Source: Vulcaniibacterium thermophilum (GTDB lineage Bacteria > Pseudomonadota > Gammaproteobacteria > Xanthomonadales > Xanthomonadaceae). Taken from it: a stretch of 64,000 nt of DNA. The notes below the pieces were generated by a model, which did no database searches, was not told the origin of the DNA, and saw only the letters and a program-made list of their open reading frames with translations. The stretch is taken from assembly GCF_007923255.1 (NCBI RefSeq), contig NZ_VOHJ01000004.1:98539-162538 (forward strand), in the 5' to 3' direction. The translations under genes were made by a program, and so were the position numbers. Position 1 is the stretch's first letter; each line of letters begins with the position of its first letter. Below are positions 56,280 to 64,000 of the stretch, piece by piece.

Positions 56280-56311
56280 ACGGCCGCGCCGGCGTGTGCG
56301 GCGGCGGCTGC

Positions 56312-56317
56312 TAGGCT
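56312..56317 (+). promoter_or_regulatory. -10 box of pldA, leaderless type
   Basis: TAGGCT ends six bases before the ATG at 56324. There is no Shine-Dalgarno in between. Confidence 0.4.
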
Positions 56318-56323
56318 TGCGCG

Positions 56324-57469
56324 ATGGATACGGTCCGCATCGCCAGCCTCGCCGTTCTCGTCCTCGCCCCGCCGTCGTGGGCGCAGGCGCCCGCCGGCGT
56401 CGAAGCCTGCGTCGCCATCGAAGCCGACGCCGATCGCCTGGCCTGCTACGACCGCGCGGTCGGTCGCAGCGCGCCCTCGGTCGAGGCCGCCGACCAGGCC
56501 GCCGAAGCCGCCAGCGAAGCGAAGGCGACGCTGCGCGCGTACGACCGCGCCGAACGCGAACGCCTGCCACCGCTGGAGCGCACCCAGCGCGTGCTCGGCG
56601 ACCTGTTCGCTTCCGAACAGCGGCTGCCGGCGGTTGAGGAGCGCATCGCCAACGCCGGCAAGGGCAGCCTGCTGGACTCGCGCTGGGAGCTCGCGCGCGA
56701 CTCCAAGCTCGGCACCTTCAACTTCCGCGCCTACAAGCCGGTCTACCTGCTGCCGGTGTTCTGGAGCAGCGATCCCAACACCACGCCCGCCTCGTCCAAT
56801 CCGGCCGTGCCCGCCGCGGCGCAGTCGCTGCGCGAGATGGAGGCGAAGTTCCAGCTCAGCTTCAAGACCAAGGCGCTGGAGAACCTGTTCGGCGACAACG
56901 GCGATCTGTGGATGGCCTACACCCAGAGCTCGCGCTGGCAGGTGTTCGATCAGGACGCCTCGCGTCCGTTCCGCGAGACCAACTACGAGCCCGAACTGCT
57001 GCTGGTGTTCCGCACGCATTACCGCCTCGGCGGATGGAACGGGCGGCTGCTGGGCATCGGCGTGAACCACCAGTCCAACGGTCGTGCCGATCCGCTGTCG
57101 CGAAGCTGGAACCGGGTGATGCTCAACGTCGGCTTCGACCGCGAGGACTGGGCGCTGATGCTGCGCCCGTGGTGGCGCATCCCGGACGGCAATGAGGACG
57201 AGAACCCCGGCATCGAGGACTACGTCGGCCGGGGCGACGTCACGCTGGTGCACCGGCGCGGACGCCACGAGTTCGCGCTGATGGCGCGCCACTCGCTGCG
57301 CGGCGGCGACGCCTCGCGCGGTGCGGTGCAGTTCGACTGGGGCTTTCCGCTGACGCGCAGCCTTCGCGGCCACGTGCAGTTGTTCGACGGCTACGGCGAG
57401 AGCCTGATCGACTACGACCACCGCGCGACCTACCTGGGCCTCGGCGTATCGCTGCTCGAATGGTATTGA
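56324..57469 (+). CDS. pldA: Outer-membrane phospholipase A (OmpLA)
   Basis: 381 residues. A signal peptide (cleavage near WAQA, residue 21) is followed by an acidic helical region and a 12-stranded barrel. The catalytic His and Ser are in GVNHQSNGRADPLSRSWNR, with the supporting Asn/Gln typical of the family. YWxP-type strands such as YKPVYLLPVFW precede it. It hydrolyses phospholipids in the outer leaflet when membrane asymmetry is disturbed. Longer than E. coli PldA (289) because of the N-terminal helical region, which is common in xanthomonads. Confidence 0.92.
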   Translation: MDTVRIASLAVLVLAPPSWAQAPAGVEACVAIEADADRLACYDRAVGRSAPSVEAADQAAEAASEAKATLRAYDRAERERLPPLERTQRVLGDLFASEQRLPAVEERIANAGKGSLLDSRWELARDSKLGTFNFRAYKPVYLLPVFWSSDPNTTPASSNPAVPAAAQSLREMEAKFQLSFKTKALENLFGDNGDLWMAYTQSSRWQVFDQDASRPFRETNYEPELLLVFRTHYRLGGWNGRLLGIGVNHQSNGRADPLSRSWNRVMLNVGFDREDWALMLRPWWRIPDGNEDENPGIEDYVGRGDVTLVHRRGRHEFALMARHSLRGGDASRGAVQFDWGFPLTRSLRGHVQLFDGYGESLIDYDHRATYLGLGVSLLEWY

Positions 57470-57481
57470 GCGGCGACGGGC

Positions 57482-57793
57482 TCACTGCATCCGCAGCGAG
57501 CCCGTGCCCGCATCGCGTGCGGCCGATGCCGCGCTGCCCGCCGGCCATTCGGCGAGCGCGCAGCCGTGCGACCGCAGCACCTCGCGCACGTCCTGCAGGA
57601 ACCAGACGTAGCGCGTGGGATGCAGGGTCGCGATGCGCGCGACGCGGAAGGTCAGCGGCGCCGGCAGCGGCTCGCCCCACACCCGCAGCTCGAACCCCTC
57701 GCCCTGCGGATCCGGTATCGCCTCGCACTGCAGCGGCCGCACGGCCTCGCACGCCATGCCATACACGTCCGGCGGAATCCGGCTGCTGCCCAT
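57482..57793 (-). CDS. Small protein of unknown function
   Basis: 103 residues, no signal or membrane segment. Two cysteines (GMACEAVRPLQCEA) and a stretch FRVARIATLHPTRYVWFLQDVREVLR that would form strand and helix. No family recognised. The GTG-free start ATG 57793 has GCAGGGGGT upstream. An inverted repeat ACGGGCTC/GAGCCCGT (57476-57505) spans its stop codon and could end both this gene and pldA. Confidence 0.65.
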   Translation of the reverse strand: MGSSRIPPDVYGMACEAVRPLQCEAIPDPQGEGFELRVWGEPLPAPLTFRVARIATLHPTRYVWFLQDVREVLRSHGCALAEWPAGSAASAARDAGTGSLRMQ

Positions 57794-57913
57794 GACACCC
57801 CCTGCGGATCCCAGGCTGGGCCCACGCTAGCGCGTCGCGCGAGAAATGCAGGTACAGAGCGCGGCGCCGCGTCCCGACGTGCGTCACGTTTCGGAGCGCG
57901 CGTGCGCTCGAGT

Positions 57914-58300
57914 TCAGCGCGCGCTTCGCGGCAGCAGTCGGGTGACCTGCTGGAGCAACGCGCCCCATTCGAAAGGCCGCGGCAGATAGGCCTCGGCGGG
58001 CGGCAGCGGAGCGTCGTCGGCGTCGGCGATCAGCACCACCGAGGGCGGCTCCGCGGGCGCCAGCCGGCGCGCCTCGCGCAGGAACGATTCGCCGTCCATG
58101 CCGCAACGCGCCAGATCGACGATCAGCAGCGAACACGGCGTGCTGCGCAACTGCGCGAGCGCGGTCGGACCGTCGCTCGCGCCGAGCGCGCGATAGCCGT
58201 TGAGCACGAGCATCATTTCCAGCGCGTCGCGTACTGCGGGCTCGTGCTCGACGATCATCACGCGCGCGTCCGGGTGAGGCACAGGGTCGGGCCGATACAT
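57914..58300 (-). CDS. Receiver-domain protein with degenerate active site
   Basis: 128 residues, one receiver-like domain. The phosphoacceptor Asp is kept (LLIVDLARCGMDGESFL), but the acidic pocket reads MIVEHEPAVRD in place of the usual Asp-Asp, and the conserved Lys is Arg (YLPRPFEWG). Phosphorylation may therefore be weak or absent. It has no output domain. ATG 58300 has CGAGGAGG upstream. Its neighbours (moeB upstream) do not suggest a pathway. Confidence 0.82.
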   Translation of the reverse strand: MYRPDPVPHPDARVMIVEHEPAVRDALEMMLVLNGYRALGASDGPTALAQLRSTPCSLLIVDLARCGMDGESFLREARRLAPAEPPSVVLIADADDAPLPPAEAYLPRPFEWGALLQQVTRLLPRSAR

Positions 58301-58419
58301 GTGGCCTCCTCGCGTTGCCGCGTGGCCTGCATCCGGCAGGCCGCGGACCCAGCGTGCGCGCGGCCGCCTGAACGGCATGTGGCGACGCCGGCGATTCGGC
58401 GTGAAGAAGCCGTGAAGGA

Positions 58420-59556
58420 TTACCCGCCCGCGCAGAACGCCGCGTAGTCGAGGTACCCGGGGAAAGGCCGGCCCGGCGCGCAGAGCGCGCAGTCGGGATC
58501 CGGCCGCAGACGCGTCTCGCGGAAGCGCATCGCCAGCGCGTCGAAATGCAGCACGCGTCCGGCCAGCGGCTCGCCGATGCCGAGGATCAGCTTGATCGTC
58601 TCGGTGGCCTGCAACAGGCCGATGACGCCGGGCAGCACGCCCAGCACGCCCGCCTCGGCGCAGTTCGGCGCCGCCTCGGGCGGCGGCGGTTCGGGAAACA
58701 GACAGCGGTAGCAGGGGCACGAGCCGCGGTGGCGTCCGGCATCGAACACGCTCGTCTGGCCCTCGAAACGATGCACCGCGCCGTACACCAGCGGCTTGCC
58801 GAGCTTCACGCAGGCGTCGTTGAGCAGATAGCGCACCGGGAAATTGTCGGCGCCGTCGACCACGACGTCGGCGTCGGCGATCAGGGCCTCGACGTTCGCG
58901 GACGTGATGCGCTCGCGAACGGTCTCGACCGCGACCTGCGGATTGAGCGCGCGCAGCGTCGCTTCCGCGGACGCGACCTTCGCCATGCCCACGCGCGCGT
59001 CGGTGTGCAGGATCTGACGCTGCAGATTGCTGCGCTCGACCGTGTCGTCGTCGGCCAGGCGCAGCACGCCGACACCGGCGGCCGCGAGATAGAACGCGGC
59101 CGGCGAACCGAGCCCGCCCGCGCCGACGATCGCGACGCACGCGCGCTGCAGCCGCCGCTGGCCGGCCTCGCCCACCTCGGGCAGACGCAGATGGCGCGAA
59201 TAGCGCTCGTGGAAGTCCGCATCCGGCGCGCGCGTGACCGGCAAACCGTCTGCGATCCAGCGCGCCGTGCCGCCGGCGACCGAGGCCACGCGCCGATAGC
59301 CGGCCTCGCGCAGGGCCTGCGCCGCAAGCTGCGAGCGGCGGCCGCTCTGGCAGATCAGCAGCACTTCGGCGTCCGGATCGGGAACCGCCTCGGCGGGCGC
59401 GGCTTCGAGGGCGCCGCGCGGCACGCCGAGCGCGCCCTCGGCCTGCCCCGTCGCCCATTCGAACGGCTCGCGCACGTCGATCAGCCGCGCGCCGGCGGAT
59501 TGCCGCGCGCGCGCCTCGGCGGGGGTGATTTCCGGGACGGGGCTGGGCTCAGTCAT
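58420..59556 (-). CDS. moeB: Molybdopterin-synthase adenylyltransferase MoeB with rhodanese domain
   Basis: 378 residues. A rhodanese domain (ARLIDVREPFEWATGQ, active-site loop LLICQSGRRSQLA, about residues 10-110) precedes the ThiF/MoeB domain (VAIVGAGGLGSPAAFYL, LADDDTVERSNLQRQILH) with two CxxC zinc pairs (CPCYRC and CALC). It adenylates the C-terminus of the MoaD sulfur carrier, and the rhodanese part may supply the sulfur. In most bacteria the order is MoeB then rhodanese; here it is reversed. The start overlaps the mobA stop by 8 bp. Confidence 0.9.
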   Translation of the reverse strand: MTEPSPVPEITPAEARARQSAGARLIDVREPFEWATGQAEGALGVPRGALEAAPAEAVPDPDAEVLLICQSGRRSQLAAQALREAGYRRVASVAGGTARWIADGLPVTRAPDADFHERYSRHLRLPEVGEAGQRRLQRACVAIVGAGGLGSPAAFYLAAAGVGVLRLADDDTVERSNLQRQILHTDARVGMAKVASAEATLRALNPQVAVETVRERITSANVEALIADADVVVDGADNFPVRYLLNDACVKLGKPLVYGAVHRFEGQTSVFDAGRHRGSCPCYRCLFPEPPPPEAAPNCAEAGVLGVLPGVIGLLQATETIKLILGIGEPLAGRVLHFDALAMRFRETRLRPDPDCALCAPGRPFPGYLDYAAFCAGG

Positions 59557-60145
59557 GGCCTGGGACTGCGATGCCGGCACGGTCGAGGTCGGCCGGCGTG
59601 TTGAGGTTGCCGAAGCGTAGTCCGGCGAATCGCACCACGGCCAGCCCGGCGCGTTCCACCAGCGCGTGCGCCGCGCGCGCGTCGCGCTGCAGCGCATCCG
59701 CGACGAACTCGCGCAGCAGGCTCGTGCGCCACAGCGCGACCAGCGGCTGCAGGCCGTCGTCGTCGCAGGCGCAGGCGCCGCGCGCGCCGGCCGCCTCGTA
59801 CAGCCGCGGCAACAGCTCCTGCGGCAGCTCCAGCGTGTCGACCGGAAGCGTCAGCAGCCACGGCGTGGCGCAGGCGTGCGCCAGCGCGTCCAGCCCGCCG
59901 AGCGGGCCGCGGCCGGCGACGCGGTCGGCGACGCTTTCGATGCCGTGCAGCGCATAACGCGCGTGTCCGTGGTTCGCGCCGACGCGCACCTGCCCCGCGG
60001 CAGCGCGGAAACGTTCGATCCAGCGCAGCACCTGCGGCTGCCCGTCGCGCTGCAGCCAGGCTTTGTCGATTCCGCCCAGGCGCGTGGCGCGACCGCCGGC
60101 AAGCACGCCGAGCGTGAGTTCCGAAGGCGGCGGCGCAGGGCTCAT
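59549..60145 (-). CDS. mobA: Molybdenum cofactor guanylyltransferase MobA
   Basis: 198 residues. It attaches GMP to molybdopterin to form the dinucleotide cofactor. The N-terminal loop GVLAGGRATRLGGIDKAWL is the GTP-binding signature of MobA, and GRGPLGGLDALAH and LPVDTLELP follow. ATG 60145 matches this; a start nine codons upstream is unsupported. It overlaps moeB and lies 43 bp after der on the same strand. Confidence 0.92.
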   Translation of the reverse strand: MSPAPPPSELTLGVLAGGRATRLGGIDKAWLQRDGQPQVLRWIERFRAAAGQVRVGANHGHARYALHGIESVADRVAGRGPLGGLDALAHACATPWLLTLPVDTLELPQELLPRLYEAAGARGACACDDDGLQPLVALWRTSLLREFVADALQRDARAAHALVERAGLAVVRFAGLRFGNLNTPADLDRAGIAVPGHD

Positions 60146-60188
60146 CGGCGCGTGCGCGCGGCCCGCGCCCACAGGGGTGGAAGTCCGC

Positions 60189-61592
60189 TCACTTCTTGCG
60201 TTTGACGAAACGCATCAACCGGCGGCGGCGCGCAAGCTGGCGCTCGCTCAGCTCGTTCTTGCGGCCTTCGAACGGGTTCTCGCCTTCCTTGAACACGAAC
60301 CGCACCGGCGTGCCGACCAGCCTGAAGCGCTTGCGGAAGAAGTTCTCGAGATAGCGCTTGTAGCTGTCCGGCAACGTGCGCAGGCGCGTGCCGTGGATCG
60401 CGAACGTCGGCGGGTTGTGCCCGGCGGGGTGCGCGAAGCGCAGCTTGGCCACGTGGCCGCGCACGGTGGGCGGCGGATTGGCGGCGTAGGCCGCCTCGAT
60501 CGCGCGCGTGACCTCGCTGGTGGAGAACTCGCGCGTCGCCGACGCGTGCGCGCGCTCGATCGCCTTGAACAGCTCGCGCAGGCCCGAACCGTGCTTGGCG
60601 CTGATGCGCACCCGTTCGGCCCAGTCGACGAAACCGAGCTTGCGTTCGAGCAGCGCCTCGGCCTGCTCGCGCTGATACGCGGTGAGGCCGTCCCACTTGT
60701 TGACCGCGATGACCAGAGCGCGGCCAGCGTCGAGCGCATGGCCCAGCACCGTCGCGTCCTGGTCGGTGACGCCCTCGCTGGCGTCGAGCAGCACCACCGC
60801 GACCTGGCAGCGTTCGATCGCCTCGAGCGTCTTGATCACCGAGAACTTCTCGACCGCCTCCTCGACCTTGCCACGCCGGCGCAGGCCGGCGGTGTCGATC
60901 AGGCGGTACGGCCTGCCGTCGCGCTCCATGTCCACCGCGACCGCATCGCGCGTGGTGCCGGGCACTTCGGAGGCGATCATCCGCTCCTCGCCCAGCAGCC
61001 GGTTGACGAGCGTGGACTTGCCGACGTTGGGCCGGCCGATGAAGGCCACGCGGATGCGCGCCGGGTCCTCCTCGTCGGGCGCCGCGGCCTGGCCGGCCTC
61101 GGGCAGCCGCTCGCGCACCTCGTCGAGCAGCTCGTCGATGCCGCGCCGGTGAGTGGAGGAGATCGGGATCATGCCGGCGATCCCGTAGCGCGCGAACTCG
61201 GCGAGCGCCTCCTCGAGATCGAGCCCGTCGGTCTTGTTGACCACCAGCAGCGTCGGCTTGGCCAGCCTTCGCAGCCAGCCGAGGATGTCGTCGTCGAGCG
61301 CCGACGGCCCTTCGCGGCCGTCGACCACGAACAGCACCACGTCGGCTTCCTCGGCCGCCGCCCGCGCCTGGCGCGCGGTCGCGCCGGCCAGACCCTCGTC
61401 CTCGCCGGCGATGCCGCCGGTGTCGACCACCACGAACGGCCGCTGCCCCTCGATGCGGCACATGCCGTAGTGGCGGTCGCGCGTCACGCCCGGCTGGTCG
61501 TGCACCAGCGCATCGCGGCTGCGCGTAAGCACGTTGAACAACGTCGACTTGCCGACGTTGGGGCGGCCGACGAGGGCGACGAGGGGAAGCAT
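60189..61592 (-). CDS. der: Ribosome-biogenesis GTPase Der (EngA)
   Basis: 467 residues with tandem GTPase domains, unique to this family: the first P-loop is [12 protein letters not shown] near residue 9, the second [12 protein letters not shown] near 187, with DTGG/DTAG, NKTD/NKWD and a C-terminal KH-like domain ([19 protein letters not shown]). It is needed for 50S subunit assembly. It is the last gene of the yfgM-bamB-der run, an order also found in E. coli. Confidence 0.97.
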   Translation of the reverse strand: MLPLVALVGRPNVGKSTLFNVLTRSRDALVHDQPGVTRDRHYGMCRIEGQRPFVVVDTGGIAGEDEGLAGATARQARAAAEEADVVLFVVDGREGPSALDDDILGWLRRLAKPTLLVVNKTDGLDLEEALAEFARYGIAGMIPISSTHRRGIDELLDEVRERLPEAGQAAAPDEEDPARIRVAFIGRPNVGKSTLVNRLLGEERMIASEVPGTTRDAVAVDMERDGRPYRLIDTAGLRRRGKVEEAVEKFSVIKTLEAIERCQVAVVLLDASEGVTDQDATVLGHALDAGRALVIAVNKWDGLTAYQREQAEALLERKLGFVDWAERVRISAKHGSGLRELFKAIERAHASATREFSTSEVTRAIEAAYAANPPPTVRGHVAKLRFAHPAGHNPPTFAIHGTRLRTLPDSYKRYLENFFRKRFRLVGTPVRFVFKEGENPFEGRKNELSERQLARRRRLMRFVKRKK

Positions 61593-61727
61593 GGCGTATC
61601 GACCGGGTCCGGAAAGGGGAAATGGAAGCTCGCGAAGGCCGTGGCGACGAGCGCGCCGGCCGGCGGCCGATCAGGACCGGGACGCGGCCCTCGATTCCCC
61701 GAATGCCGAATCCCTGCCCGCGACGGC

Positions 61728-62921
61728 CTACTGCAGCCGGTAGGCCGCGACCTTGCCGTCGACGGTCTGCGCCACCAGCACGTCGCCCACCACGGCCGGG
61801 GTGGCGCGGATCGGGTCGCGGCCCACGCGCACCCGGGCGGCGAACTCGCCGCTGTCCAGGCGCAGCCAGTGCAGGTAGCCCTCGGCATCGCCGACCACCG
61901 CGTAGTCGCCGTGGATGGCCACGCCGGTGAGTCCGCGCCGTGCCAGCCCCGGCTGCATCCACAGCGTACTGCCGCCGTTCTTGTCGAGCGCGTAGACGTT
62001 GCCGTTGCGGTCGGTGACCACGATGCGGTCGGCGGCCACGCCGGCGCGCCCCGCCCCGCCCTGCTGCGCCGCCCACAGCGGGCGGCCGGTGGGGCCGTCG
62101 ATCGCCAGCGTCTGGCCCTTGTAGCTGGTCGCGAACAGCACCGTACCGTCCAGCACCGGCGTGCCGTCGACGTCGGCCATGCGTTCCAGTTCGCTGCGGC
62201 CCTCCGCCTGGCCCACCGTCTGCTCCCACAGCGGACGCCCGTCGGTGGCCGACAGCGCGGCGACGGTGCCGTCGTCGTTGCCGACGAAGACGAAGCCCGG
62301 CCCGATCAGCGGGGCATCGTTGCCGCGCACCGACAGCAGCGGGACGTCGCGGTTCCAGAACCAGCGGCGCTCGCCGCTGGCGGCGTCGAACGCGGTCACC
62401 CGGCCGTCGTTGGAGCGCACGAAGACCAGTCCGCCGCCGATCGCGGGCGCGGCGATCACCTCGTTGGGCACCTTGGCCTGCCACTTCTCCGCGCCGGTGG
62501 CCGCGTCCAGCGCGATCACCTCGCCGTCGAGGCCGCCGACCACCACCAACCCATCGCCCGCGCCGGGACCGCCCGCCAGACGGCGCTCGCTCTCGTAGCG
62601 CCAGACGGTCGCGCCGGTGGTCAGATCCAGCGCGTGTACGCCGCCTTCGATCGCGGCCGCGTAGACGCGGTTGTCGGCGATCGCCGGGCCCTGGCGCGCG
62701 CCCGTGCGGCCCTCGCCCTTGCCCACGCCCTGCGCCCACAGACGGGCGACGTTGGCGGTCGGCGTGAAGTCGGCCAGTTCGGCCGGCTCGTTCGGCTTGG
62801 CGGCCGCATCGTCCTTGCCGAACCACCCGCGCACCGTGGAACAGCCGGCCAGCGCGGCCATGCAGGCCAGCAGCGCGAACGTACGCATCCCGGCGCGGCC
62901 GGGCTTGGTCGGGGCATTCAT
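61728..62921 (-). CDS. bamB: Outer membrane protein assembly factor BamB
   Basis: 397 residues. A lipoprotein signal with lipobox LAGC (Cys near residue 27) precedes an eight-bladed PQQ-type beta-propeller, visible as repeated stretches such as GEVIALDAATGAEKWQ, GRVTAFDAASGERRW, GTVAALSATDGRPLWEQ and GNVYALDKNGGSTLWMQ. It belongs to the BAM complex that inserts outer-membrane proteins. ATG 62921 overlaps the yfgM stop (TGATG). A 135-bp gap with no clear feature separates it from der. Confidence 0.95.
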   Translation of the reverse strand: MNAPTKPGRAGMRTFALLACMAALAGCSTVRGWFGKDDAAAKPNEPAELADFTPTANVARLWAQGVGKGEGRTGARQGPAIADNRVYAAAIEGGVHALDLTTGATVWRYESERRLAGGPGAGDGLVVVGGLDGEVIALDAATGAEKWQAKVPNEVIAAPAIGGGLVFVRSNDGRVTAFDAASGERRWFWNRDVPLLSVRGNDAPLIGPGFVFVGNDDGTVAALSATDGRPLWEQTVGQAEGRSELERMADVDGTPVLDGTVLFATSYKGQTLAIDGPTGRPLWAAQQGGAGRAGVAADRIVVTDRNGNVYALDKNGGSTLWMQPGLARRGLTGVAIHGDYAVVGDAEGYLHWLRLDSGEFAARVRVGRDPIRATPAVVGDVLVAQTVDGKVAAYRLQ

Positions 62922-63547
62922 CAGGACTGGGTCTCCGGCTTGGCCGGCGTCCCGCCGGCCTGGGTCAGCTTGATCTCGAGCAGGCGGCGCAGCGGCGCGG
63001 CCACGTCGGTGCGCGTGAGCGCCTGCTGGTAGGCCTCGCGCGCGGCCTCGCGCTGGCCGCGCGCCAGCTCGGCGTCGCCGCGGGCCTCGAGCGCGGCCGG
63101 GGTGTCGATCCCCTTCAGCAACGCCAGCGCCTCGGCATGCTTGCCGGCGTCGATCAGCAGACGCGCCAGGCGCACGTCGACCAGTTGCGCCAGCGCCGGA
63201 TCCTCCGGTTTCACGCCGCGCAGGGTGGCGATCGCCTCGTCGCGCCTGCCGGCATCGACCTGCTGCTTGGCGAGCGCGAGCGACGCCAGCGTGCGGTAGC
63301 CGCCCTCGAGCGCGGCGACCTTCGACGCGGCGGCCTTGTCGCCTGAGCGGATCGCATCGAGCGTGGTTTCGTAGCGCTCCGCCTGCGCGAGCTGTTCGGC
63401 CTGACGCTGGCCCTTCCACCAGTTCCAGCCGTAGATGGCGGCCAGGCCCAGGGCGATGCCGCCGATCAGTGCGGCGCCGTTCCTGCGGAGCCAGTTGAGG
63501 ACGCGTTCGCTTTGTTCGTGTTCGTCGAGGAGATCGTCGATCGCCAT
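62921..63547 (-). CDS. yfgM: YfgM-like TPR membrane protein
   Basis: 208 residues. An N-terminal helix anchor (GAALIGGIALGLAAIYGWNWW) follows EHEQSERVLNWLRRNG, the typical YfgM start. The periplasmic part has TPR-like repeats (GGYRTLASLALAKQQVDAG, LARLLIDAGKHAEALALL, ARGDAELARGQREAAREAYQQAL). In E. coli YfgM interacts with PpiD at the Sec translocon. It is the first of the coupled yfgM-bamB pair. Confidence 0.92.
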   Translation of the reverse strand: MAIDDLLDEHEQSERVLNWLRRNGAALIGGIALGLAAIYGWNWWKGQRQAEQLAQAERYETTLDAIRSGDKAAASKVAALEGGYRTLASLALAKQQVDAGRRDEAIATLRGVKPEDPALAQLVDVRLARLLIDAGKHAEALALLKGIDTPAALEARGDAELARGQREAAREAYQQALTRTDVAAPLRRLLEIKLTQAGGTPAKPETQS

Positions 63548-63633
63548 GCTGTCTCGCCCCGCCGGTGGCGGGGACCCGAAGGGTGGAGAAGACCCGCGTG
63601 GCGGGCCGATGTCGGTAACGCCCGCAACGCGGG

Positions 63634-64000
63634 TCAGTTGCCGACCGGCGCGAGGGAACCGTCAGAGGATAGCGTAAAGCGCGCCACGTTCGCGCGACTG
63701 AACGGCGCGAGGTCGACCGCGCGGCCCTGATGGCGCACGTCCACCGCCGACACGTTGCCGATGACGAGGTCGCCCACTTCGCCGGCGCGGTAGCGGCGCG
63801 TCTGGCCGGCGGCGACGAGGCCGCGCTCGAGGGTGCGGCCATCGGCGCCCTGCGCTTCGAACCAGCTCTCGCCGTTGAAGGTCACCACGATCTCGCGGGA
63901 CGACTCGACCGGCGGCAGCGCGGTGAGCGAGGCGACGACCGGCGCGCGCTCGGCCGGCGCGGGCGCGGGCGCCGCGGGACGCGCCGCGCCCGCGGCGGGC
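63634..64000 (-). CDS. RodZ-like protein, C-terminal fragment (DUF4115)
   Basis: The minus frame is open from the window edge to the stop at 63634, giving about 121 residues; the start lies beyond 64000. The visible part has an Ala/Pro-rich linker and then VVTFNGESWFEAQGADGRTLERGLVAAGQTRRYRAGE (in parts), the DUF4115 domain that closes RodZ (YfgA) proteins. RodZ links MreB to the cell wall and shapes rods. Its position just before yfgM agrees with the E. coli rodZ region, although ispG and hisS are not between them here. Confidence 0.8.
   Translation of the reverse strand, partial: PAAGAARPAAPAPAPAERAPVVASLTALPPVESSREIVVTFNGESWFEAQGADGRTLERGLVAAGQTRRYRAGEVGDLVIGNVSAVDVRHQGRAVDLAPFSRANVARFTLSSDGSLAPVGN

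Overview
The window is very GC-rich, densely coded chromosomal DNA from a member of the Lysobacteraceae (Xanthomonadaceae), probably a Lysobacter- or Luteimonas-like gammaproteobacterium. The main evidence is gene order: greA-rpfE-recJ-(LytTR gene)-prfB-lysS-rpfG-rpfC facing rpfF is the xanthomonad DSF quorum-sensing (rpf) cluster, preceded by dapB-carA-(two small genes)-carB. Supporting traits are TAnnnT boxes 6-7 nt before several ATG codons (leaderless-type promoters), intergenic palindromic repeats and a CRP/Clp-type palindrome. No tRNA, rRNA, phage, insertion sequence or CRISPR array was seen.

Layout. 1-330: tail of a glutamate-synthase-like gene, then an intergenic repeat block. 683-5631: three tandem minus-strand tyrosinases, each with its own Tat-type signal and a C-terminal domain resembling that of plant polyphenol oxidases. 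5971-12248: dapB and carA/carB, with two small genes between carA and carB. 12340-24844: greA and the rpf cluster, including a prfB with the programmed +1 frameshift, the RpfG (HD-GYP) and RpfC (hybrid kinase) pair, and the convergent DSF synthase gene rpfF. rpfB is not next to rpfF; a TraB/PrgY-like gene lies there instead. 25129-30786 (minus): TraB-like protein, alpha/beta hydrolase, a TetR regulator with a repeated 16-nt operator, agmatine-to-putrescine genes aguB and aguA, a small secreted protein, and a zinc-free-type L36. 30897-39154: cmk-rpsA-ihfB-lapA-lapB, then surface-polysaccharide genes (WecA/WbpL-like, CapD/WbpM-like, galU).

39159-43364: small membrane protein, amine-oxidase-like flavoenzyme, an exported-protein/thioredoxin-like pair and a divergent AraC regulator. 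43475-50113: cyclic-di-GMP block with a GAF-GAF-GGDEF-EAL protein, a single-domain receiver, and a 1061-residue protein carrying a blue-light LOV domain with GGDEF, EAL and receiver domains. 50115-57793: tcdA, a c-type cytochrome, a glycine-zipper lipoprotein, about 700 bp of repeats, a cold-shock gene, DUF456, phospholipase D, BON-MscS and outer-membrane phospholipase A. 57914-64000 (minus): a degenerate receiver, moeB with rhodanese domain, mobA, then der, bamB, yfgM and the end of a rodZ-like gene.

How it fits together. RpfF makes the fatty-acid signal, RpfC senses it and RpfG degrades cyclic-di-GMP. Two further GGDEF/EAL proteins, one probably light-responsive, would act on the same nucleotide pool. 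In xanthomonads the CRP-like regulator Clp responds to cyclic-di-GMP, so the perfect TGTGA-N6-TCACA site before the second tyrosinase gene suggests a link from quorum sensing to melanin-type chemistry. That link is inference.
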